A stretch of 16,393 bases of DNA from Bacteroidales bacterium (lineage in GTDB: Bacteria; Bacteroidota; Bacteroidia; Bacteroidales; Bacteroidaceae): the NCBI GenBank assembly GCA_004558535.1, contig SFCP01000075.1:1-16393 (forward strand). The letters are read 5' to 3'. Position numbers and translations under genes: made by a program. The notes under the pieces are model-generated. The model did no database searches. It was not told the DNA's origin and worked only from the letters and a program-made list of their open reading frames with translations. Below, piece after piece: positions 12,069 to 16,393 of the stretch (positions within the stretch are counted from its first letter, which is position 1; the number at the start of each line of letters is the position of its first letter).

Positions 12069-12752
12069 ATGAGCGAAATTTCCATGTATGAAGCCCAAAA
12101 GAAGAAGATGCAGGGCCTGTGCGATGAGCACGATCTCGTCTATCGCTTTGAAAAAGACAGATACCCCATCATCTTTACCATCAAGCCCGTACAGGGCATG
12201 GACGCGCAGATTTCCATGCTGGAGAACGTCGAGGAGGTCGGCTACCGCAGCCCCGACGCCTCCATGTCCTGGATCTTCGAGGACGGCGGTCTGGACACGA
12301 AGGTAACGGGCGGCACCTTTACCATCAGCAAGACGCTCCGCACCAAGATCGAGTCCATTCTGGTGAAGATGATTACCTACTGGCAGCAGTATTTCTTCCG
12401 CGATGTGCTGGAAAAGAACGCATTGCGCAGCGGCCTCATGCCGGTCATTGACGAGGACGAGGCTGGCGATACCGACGAGGAGCCGGAGGACGAAGGGGAT
12501 ATGCAGGGCGAGGATGGCCCCGAGGTTGACCTGGACGACCCCGACATTCAGCAGGCCATTACCATTGTTCGGGCAGAGAATAAAGCGACTGTGGGGCTGT
12601 TGCAACGCCGTATGAGCGTTGGCTACGCAAAGGCTGCGCGTCTGATTGACGCACTGGAGGAGCTGGGTGTCGTCGGTCCGTATAACGGCCCCGATGGCCG
12701 CGAGGTCCTCCCTACCGACGAGCCTGACGACACGGAAGGCGGTGAAGATTGA
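12069..12752 (+). CDS. Phage protein with C-terminal FtsK-gamma winged helix, no motor domain
   Basis: A 227-residue protein. Residues 1-125 are an unassigned alpha/beta region (EISMYEAQKKKMQGLCDEHD ... SILVKMITYWQQYFFRDVLE). A very acidic linker follows (about 128-157). Residues 158-214 are an FtsK-gamma domain: DPDIQQAITIVRAE, then LLQRRMSVGYAKAARLIDAL, EELGVVGP and REVL. In FtsK/SpoIIIE this domain reads chromosome-orienting sequences, and the helix with Q-R-x-x-x-x-G-Y-x-x-A-A-R contacts DNA. No Walker motifs or membrane segments exist here, so it cannot be a translocase. The ATG has AAAGGAG 8 bases before it. Probably a sequence-specific DNA binder of the replication or partition block. 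Confidence 0.85.
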   Translation: MSEISMYEAQKKKMQGLCDEHDLVYRFEKDRYPIIFTIKPVQGMDAQISMLENVEEVGYRSPDASMSWIFEDGGLDTKVTGGTFTISKTLRTKIESILVKMITYWQQYFFRDVLEKNALRSGLMPVIDEDEAGDTDEEPEDEGDMQGEDGPEVDLDDPDIQQAITIVRAENKATVGLLQRRMSVGYAKAARLIDALEELGVVGPYNGPDGREVLPTDEPDDTEGGED

Positions 12753-13129
12753 TGCCGACCGTAAATGCCAATAAGCATACCGCGCACGACCTGCAGCTTG
12801 CCGGTCAGATGCGCCGCGAGGATTACAAGACAATCAAGCACATGGACAAGGCGACGCTTGCGGCCTACCTCAGCCGCGTGTGGAAACGCGGGTATGACGC
12901 CGGGTATCAAGCCGCCGTTAAGTCAGTCGCTCCGCAGCTGCGCGAAGCCGCAGAACTGAAAGCATATCGTCCGCTTCATAGAAGGGCTGAGTGGGAAGTA
13001 TTCCCGCTGGGACATCTGGCAGGACTTCATCATCATGTCGGCCATCGCAATCGCCAACACGATGGGAGGCCCGCAGGCCAAGGCCAGGGAAGAAATGTAC
13101 CGCAGCCGCGCAGAGAAGTATTCCGCTAA
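12752..13129 (+). CDS. Small basic protein whose frame runs into the methylase gene
   Basis: Starts at an ATG overlapping the previous stop (TGATG). The first 69 codons look like a normal helical protein (TAHDLQLAGQMRREDYKTIK ... LAAYLSRVWKRGYDAGYQAA ... LREAAEL). From about 12960 to the stop at 13127-13129 the sequence turns H/R/G/Q/P-rich and is simply the methylase coding sequence read in another frame. The methylase family's N-terminus is encoded one base over in the same stretch. So either this gene truly ends in a junk tail, or it is normally joined to the methylase by a +1 shift at AAA-G (12959-12962), or a base has been inserted there. The true C-terminus is therefore unsure. Confidence 0.55.
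   Translation: MPTVNANKHTAHDLQLAGQMRREDYKTIKHMDKATLAAYLSRVWKRGYDAGYQAAVKSVAPQLREAAELKAYRPLHRRAEWEVFPLGHLAGLHHHVGHRNRQHDGRPAGQGQGRNVPQPRREVFR
12957..12965 (+). other. Frame junction: possible +1 slip site before the methylase
   Basis: In the upstream frame the codons are CTG AAA GCA; one base over they are TGA AAG CAT. A tRNA-Lys on AAA (12959-12961) could re-pair on AAG (12960-12962), giving ...AELKHIVRFIEGLSGKYSRW and so the conserved methylase N-terminus. Removing one A from the AAA run would give the same fusion. The in-frame TGA at 12957-12959 precedes the methylase-like codons, and no ATG, GTG or TTG follows until 13035. Confidence 0.5.
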
Positions 13130-13778
13130 GGAGCTGGAAGTCTTTGCAGATATGTTGCTTGAGGTCGTAGCCGAATTGGAGCGCGATCCCGAGCAGGACT
13201 TCCTCGGTGAGCTTTTTATGGCGCTCGGCCTCGGAAACGAATGGAAAGGACAGTTCTTTACTCCGTACAGTGTCTGCAGGGCGATGTCCGCGATGACCTA
13301 TGCGCCTGATATGACGGCGCGGATAGAAAAGCAGGGCTGGGTGTCCGTGAACGACCCCGCCTGCGGAGCCGGTGCGCTGCTGCTCGCATTCGCCAATGAG
13401 TGCCGGAGACAGCATATCAACTATCAGACCTCGGTGCTGTTCGTGGCGCAGGACATAGATTTCCTCGCCGGGTGTATGTGCTACATCCAACTGAGCTTGC
13501 TCGGCTGCCCTGGCTATGTTGTCATTGACGACTCTCTCCTGCGCCCGTCCGTCAGCTACGACGCCCGCGGTCTGCTGCCAAAGGACGGCCCGCAAGTCTG
13601 GTACACACCGATGTATTTCCGCGATGTCTGGCACTACCGCCGCATCGGGGCGCAAATGGATCTCCTGTTTAGGAACGCGGCAGAGCAGGTACCGGCAGAG
13701 CCGCCGGCGCCTGCCGCGCCGCCGGAACAATCTCAACCGCTGGCGGAAACGAAAACCGGCCAGCTCACTCTATTTTGA
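13035..13778 (+). CDS. N6-adenine DNA methylase-like protein (HsdM/N6_Mtase fold), motif IV not visible
   Basis: A 247-residue product from the first ATG (13035; weak AGGA 10 bases upstream). GQFFTPYSVCRAM (72-84) is the HsdM-type entry segment and NDPACGAGALL (106-116) is motif I for S-adenosylmethionine. AQDID, about 33 residues on, is the acidic ribose-binding motif. The catalytic NPPY/F motif expected next is absent; the region reads SLLGCPGYVVIDDSLL ... WYTPMYFRDVWHYRRIG. Proline-rich tail. Codons upstream of 13035 in this frame (12960-13034) encode FIEGLSGKYSRWDIWQDF, evidently part of the same family, so the annotated start is probably a truncation. No specificity or restriction gene is nearby. 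Role may be SAM binding or methylation by an unusual active site. Confidence 0.75.
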   Translation: MSAIAIANTMGGPQAKAREEMYRSRAEKYSAKELEVFADMLLEVVAELERDPEQDFLGELFMALGLGNEWKGQFFTPYSVCRAMSAMTYAPDMTARIEKQGWVSVNDPACGAGALLLAFANECRRQHINYQTSVLFVAQDIDFLAGCMCYIQLSLLGCPGYVVIDDSLLRPSVSYDARGLLPKDGPQVWYTPMYFRDVWHYRRIGAQMDLLFRNAAEQVPAEPPAPAAPPEQSQPLAETKTGQLTLF

Positions 13779-13792
13779 TGGGAGGGAACGGA

Positions 13793-14977
13793 ATGCGGCA
13801 GCCGCCGCCTCTCGGGAGCCGGACATGGAAGCCCGAGGAAGAAGATTATTTGATGGAAAAGTGGGGGCAGATTTCTGTTCCGGCCATCGCAAAGAAACTC
13901 AATCGTACCACAAACGCCGTCAAGGTCAGAGCTCAGCGTCTGGGTTTAGGCGCGGTATTGATGGCTGGCGAGTATGTCACTCTAAATCAACTCCTGCTGG
14001 CGGTGAACGGAGGAAGCAGCTCCTACGGCTACAAAATGAAAAGCTGGGTCGAAAATCGCGGCTTGCCCGTCCACACAAAAAAGGTCAACCGCTGCAGCTT
14101 TCGGGTGGTCTACATTGAAGAGTTCTGGGAGTGGGCCGAGCGATACCGCAGCTTCATCGACTTTTCCAAGATGGAGCCGTTGGCGCTCGGTGAGGAGCCG
14201 GACTGGGTAGCCGAGCAGCGCAAGAAAGACTTTGAAGCATACGCCATTCAGAGGAAAGACCCATGGGGAGAGGACGAGGACTCTCGGTTGAAGATGCTGC
14301 TCAGTAAGCACAGGTACTCATGGGCGGAAATTTCCGAGATGATGCATCGTTCTCACGGTGCGATCGCGCGCCGTTGCCGTGACCTCGGCATCAAGGATCG
14401 CCCCGTTTCGATGGAGCTGACCGGCAAGCGTGGCACATGGACCAGCGAGGATTTTGAAATACTGGCAGACGGCATCCGCCACGGCGACAGCTACGCTGCC
14501 ATAGGCAAGGCGGTCGGCCGTTCCGAAAAGTGCGTCCGATCCGAGGTCTACAACGATTATCTGACCGAGAACGCCGACAAGGTGCGGGAAATGCTCGGTG
14601 ATGGCGCGTGGGGGCACGGTGCGCCGGAAATGGACGTCCGTCATGGCTTCTATATCTCCCGCACCCGCCATCAGGTCAGGCGCGATCTATCCGCGCTGGC
14701 AACGGCCCTTCGCAAGCGCATGAACGATCTCGGCTATGATCCTTACTGGCAGCGGTTTATGTGCATGAATTGGGACGACATTAGCGGATGCTCCGCAGGG
14801 TGTACGGATTGCGACAGCTGCACAGCATTCCGGCGTATTCAGCCTCAGTATTGCGCACGGTGCGGCGGCACCTTCTACGAGCGCAAGGAAAACCGCTTCT
14901 GTGCGGCCTGCCGCACCGCGAGGAAGAAGCAGGCCCAGCGGCACTGGTGCCGCGTGAACGGCATGAGCCGAAAATAA
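13793..14977 (+). CDS. Triple Myb/SANT-like DNA-binding protein with C-terminal zinc clusters
   Basis: A 394-residue protein. Three tryptophan-led helix-turn-helix units are visible: about 10-52 (RTWKPEEEDYLMEKWGQISV ... TTNAVKVRAQRLGL), about 155-202 (DPWGEDEDSRLKMLLSKHRY ... GAIARRCRDLGI) and about 213-258 (GTWTSEDFEILADGIRHGDS ... EKCVRSEVYNDYL). A further small alpha/beta region lies at 60-120 (EYVTLNQLLLAV ... WVENRGLPVH). The C-terminus has Cys333, 337, 340 and 343, then a ribbon CARCGG (354-359) with CAAC (370-373). ATG 13793 follows GGAGGG by 6 bases; nearer-upstream starts overlap the methylase stop. Tandem TAA TAA ends it. Likely a phage transcription or origin-binding factor; no catalytic motif seen. 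Confidence 0.8.
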   Translation: MRQPPPLGSRTWKPEEEDYLMEKWGQISVPAIAKKLNRTTNAVKVRAQRLGLGAVLMAGEYVTLNQLLLAVNGGSSSYGYKMKSWVENRGLPVHTKKVNRCSFRVVYIEEFWEWAERYRSFIDFSKMEPLALGEEPDWVAEQRKKDFEAYAIQRKDPWGEDEDSRLKMLLSKHRYSWAEISEMMHRSHGAIARRCRDLGIKDRPVSMELTGKRGTWTSEDFEILADGIRHGDSYAAIGKAVGRSEKCVRSEVYNDYLTENADKVREMLGDGAWGHGAPEMDVRHGFYISRTRHQVRRDLSALATALRKRMNDLGYDPYWQRFMCMNWDDISGCSAGCTDCDSCTAFRRIQPQYCARCGGTFYERKENRFCAACRTARKKQAQRHWCRVNGMSRK

Positions 14978-14989
14978 TAAACTGTCCCA

Positions 14990-15009
14990 GCCGAGGGGCA
15001 AAGCTCGGC
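14990..15009 (+). other. Short hairpin between the Myb-like and ParB-like genes
   Basis: GCCGAG (14990-14995) and CTCGGC (15004-15009) can form a 6-bp stem with an 8-base loop, just before the ribosome-binding site AAAGGAG (15015-15021). No U-run, so terminator function is unlikely; the stem might tune access to the ParB-like start. Confidence 0.35.
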
Positions 15010-15027
15010 GTAAGAAAGGAGCGTTTT

Positions 15028-16393
15028 ATGGCAGAAATCAAGTACATTCCGGTCAGTAAACTGTGGGGGCATCCCGATAACCCCCGTAAGGACCTGGGCG
15101 ATGTGACCGAGCTGGCCGAGAGCATTAAGGTCAACGGCGTACTCCAAAACCTCACCGTTGTTCCGCTGATCGGGGAAATCACAAAGAAGTGGGACGGAGA
15201 AAGCTACCGCGTCATCATCGGCCACCGCCGTCTTGCGGCCGCAAAGCTGGCCGGTCTGGAAGAGCTCCCCTGCGTCGTGGTCGAGATGTCGGAGCGGGAG
15301 CAGCTGAGTACGATGCTCACGGAGAATATGCAGCGGTCGGATCTGACCGTTTACGAGCAGGCGCAGGGCTTCCAGATGATGCTTGACATGGGCGATACCG
15401 TCGAGGACATCGCGGAAAAGTCCGGCTTTTCCGCTACCACCGTCCGGCGCCGTGTGAAGCTTCTGGAGCTGGATAAGGACAAATTCAAGAAGTCCGAGGA
15501 GCGCGGCGTCACCCTTTTCGAGTACATGGAGCTGGACAAGCTGAAAAGCCCGGAGCGCAAGAATGAAATGCTTGATTACATCGGCACCGAGAACTTCAAG
15601 TACAAGCTGAAACAGGCTATCGATGCCGAGGCCACAGCCGAGCGCAAGGCGAAATGGGTGGAGCTGTTGAGTGCTTTTGCTACGCAGGTGGAGAGCCGCA
15701 CGGGATATAGGACGGTCAAAAGTGACTATGTCAGCAGCAAGATTGAGATGGAACGCCCCGATGACGCTGATACCGTTGAATACTTCTTCTGCATTGAAAA
15801 GTGGGGCTATATCGCGCTGATGGTCAAGGACGAGCCTACTGCTGCCACGCCAGAAGAGGAGGCGAAGAGGCGCGAGGAGCAGATGAAACAGGAGCGAAAG
15901 GACGCCGCAGAAAAGGCGCTGTCCGAAGCAACCGCCCGCGCCTATGAGCTTCGCGCCGACTTCGTGGCTACCGTTTCCGCAGCTGCCATCAAAAAGCGCC
16001 TTGCGGATGTCGTGGCGCTGTGGGCCTACGCCGAATACTGGGACGATACCAGTTGGCTCACCGAAGAGGAAATCGCGCAGGCTACCGGCGCCGAGGCCCT
16101 TGCCGAAGATAACGAGGACGGCGAGGGCGATGCTGCATTTACGCTCCAGGCCGTGACCGACGCGATCGGCAAGACACCTGAAAAGACGCTCCTGCGAATG
16201 ATCTATGCGCGCCTGGGTGACGGAAAGTCCGAGGGCTATTTCCGCAGCTACTGGAACAGCTACACCATGAAGCATGAGGAAAACGAGAAGCTGGACCGCA
16301 TCTATGCGCTGCTCATCAAGCTGGGCTACGAGATGTCCGACGATGAAAAGGCGCTCCAGGACGGAACACATGAGCTTTTCGGGGAGGCGACCG
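15028..16393 (+). CDS. ParB/Spo0J-like nuclease-type DNA-binding protein (partial, runs off window)
   Basis: At least 455 codons, open at the right edge. The ParB N-terminal domain covers about residues 4-110: IPVSKLWGHPDNPRKDLGDV, ELAESIKVNGVLQNLTVVP, GHRRLAAAKLAGLEELPCVV (65-84) and TENMQRSDLT (98-107), the GERR-like and ENxQR boxes that bind CTP in ParB proteins. An HTH follows at about 123-150 (TVEDIAEKSGFSATTVRRRV). The rest is long, helical and acidic, beyond usual ParB length. ATG with AAAGGAG 6 bases upstream. Without a ParA gene in view, a role in phage partition is less likely than regulation or defence-related DNA binding; such ParB-like genes commonly precede the packaging genes in Firmicutes prophages. 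Confidence 0.88.
   Translation, partial: MAEIKYIPVSKLWGHPDNPRKDLGDVTELAESIKVNGVLQNLTVVPLIGEITKKWDGESYRVIIGHRRLAAAKLAGLEELPCVVVEMSEREQLSTMLTENMQRSDLTVYEQAQGFQMMLDMGDTVEDIAEKSGFSATTVRRRVKLLELDKDKFKKSEERGVTLFEYMELDKLKSPERKNEMLDYIGTENFKYKLKQAIDAEATAERKAKWVELLSAFATQVESRTGYRTVKSDYVSSKIEMERPDDADTVEYFFCIEKWGYIALMVKDEPTAATPEEEAKRREEQMKQERKDAAEKALSEATARAYELRADFVATVSAAAIKKRLADVVALWAYAEYWDDTSWLTEEEIAQATGAEALAEDNEDGEGDAAFTLQAVTDAIGKTPEKTLLRMIYARLGDGKSEGYFRSYWNSYTMKHEENEKLDRIYALLIKLGYEMSDDEKALQDGTHELFGEAT

Noticed and set aside
12069..12752. Annotation as a DNA translocase FtsK
   Set aside because: Only the gamma domain is present; Walker motifs and membrane segments are missing.
13035..13778. Part of a type I restriction-modification system
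   Set aside because: No specificity or restriction subunit lies nearby and the catalytic motif IV is not visible.
14875..16371. 498-codon open frame on the minus strand opposite the ParB-like gene
   Set aside because: The plus strand holds clear ParB motifs; the minus frame shows no domain and is explained by codon bias.

Overview
The window looks like chromosomal DNA of a GC-rich gut Firmicute (Clostridia / Oscillospiraceae type) carrying the left part of an integrated temperate phage or phage-like element. This is inferred from gene families: a large serine recombinase, a DUF739 Cro-like protein, a Firmicutes-type RecU, a G39P-like helicase loader, a replisome organizer and a SleB-type hydrolase. 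It is also inferred from strong AGGAGG ribosome-binding sites. No rRNA, tRNA or CRISPR was found.

Layout. Positions 1-1251 are host sequence: the ychF ATPase gene with its own intrinsic terminator. The element begins just after it. A leftward serine recombinase (1280-2884) ends inside a 20-bp perfect hairpin next to the presumed attL. Then follow a structured 180-bp spacer, a leftward PH-like/SHOCT protein, a 45-residue rightward ORF, and the lysogeny switch (3783-4562). The switch has a leftward XRE repressor, divergent promoters, several TTGAAC/GTTCAA operators and a rightward DUF739 Cro-like gene.

From 4585 to the end every gene reads rightward with almost no spacing; ATGA, GTGA and TGATG overlaps are common, so this is one long early operon. 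First come small zinc-ribbon and DNA-binding-like proteins. Next is a recombination block: a Sak4-like P-loop ATPase, a PD-(D/E)XK nuclease, a NinB-like protein and SSB. Then come the replication genes (replisome organizer and helicase loader), a SleB-type hydrolase and a small membrane protein, RecU, and an isolated FtsK-gamma winged-helix protein. The window ends with an N6-methylase-like protein, a three-Myb-repeat zinc protein and a ParB-like protein cut by the window edge.

How the genes fit together: the repressor is predicted to hold the early operon silent through the GTTCAA-N5-TTGAAC operators. On induction, the Cro-like protein and the early operon would supply recombination, replication initiation and junction resolution. 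Structural, packaging and lysis genes, and attR, must lie to the right of this window.

The least ordinary signals are these: a candidate antisense RNA with its own promoter and terminator (4881-4968); a reading-frame break between the 12752 gene and the methylase, where an AAA-to-AAG +1 slip would restore the family N-terminus; a methylase fold without a visible NPPY/F motif; an FtsK-gamma domain without a motor; and two convergent genes whose last about 25 codons mirror each other, stop codons included.
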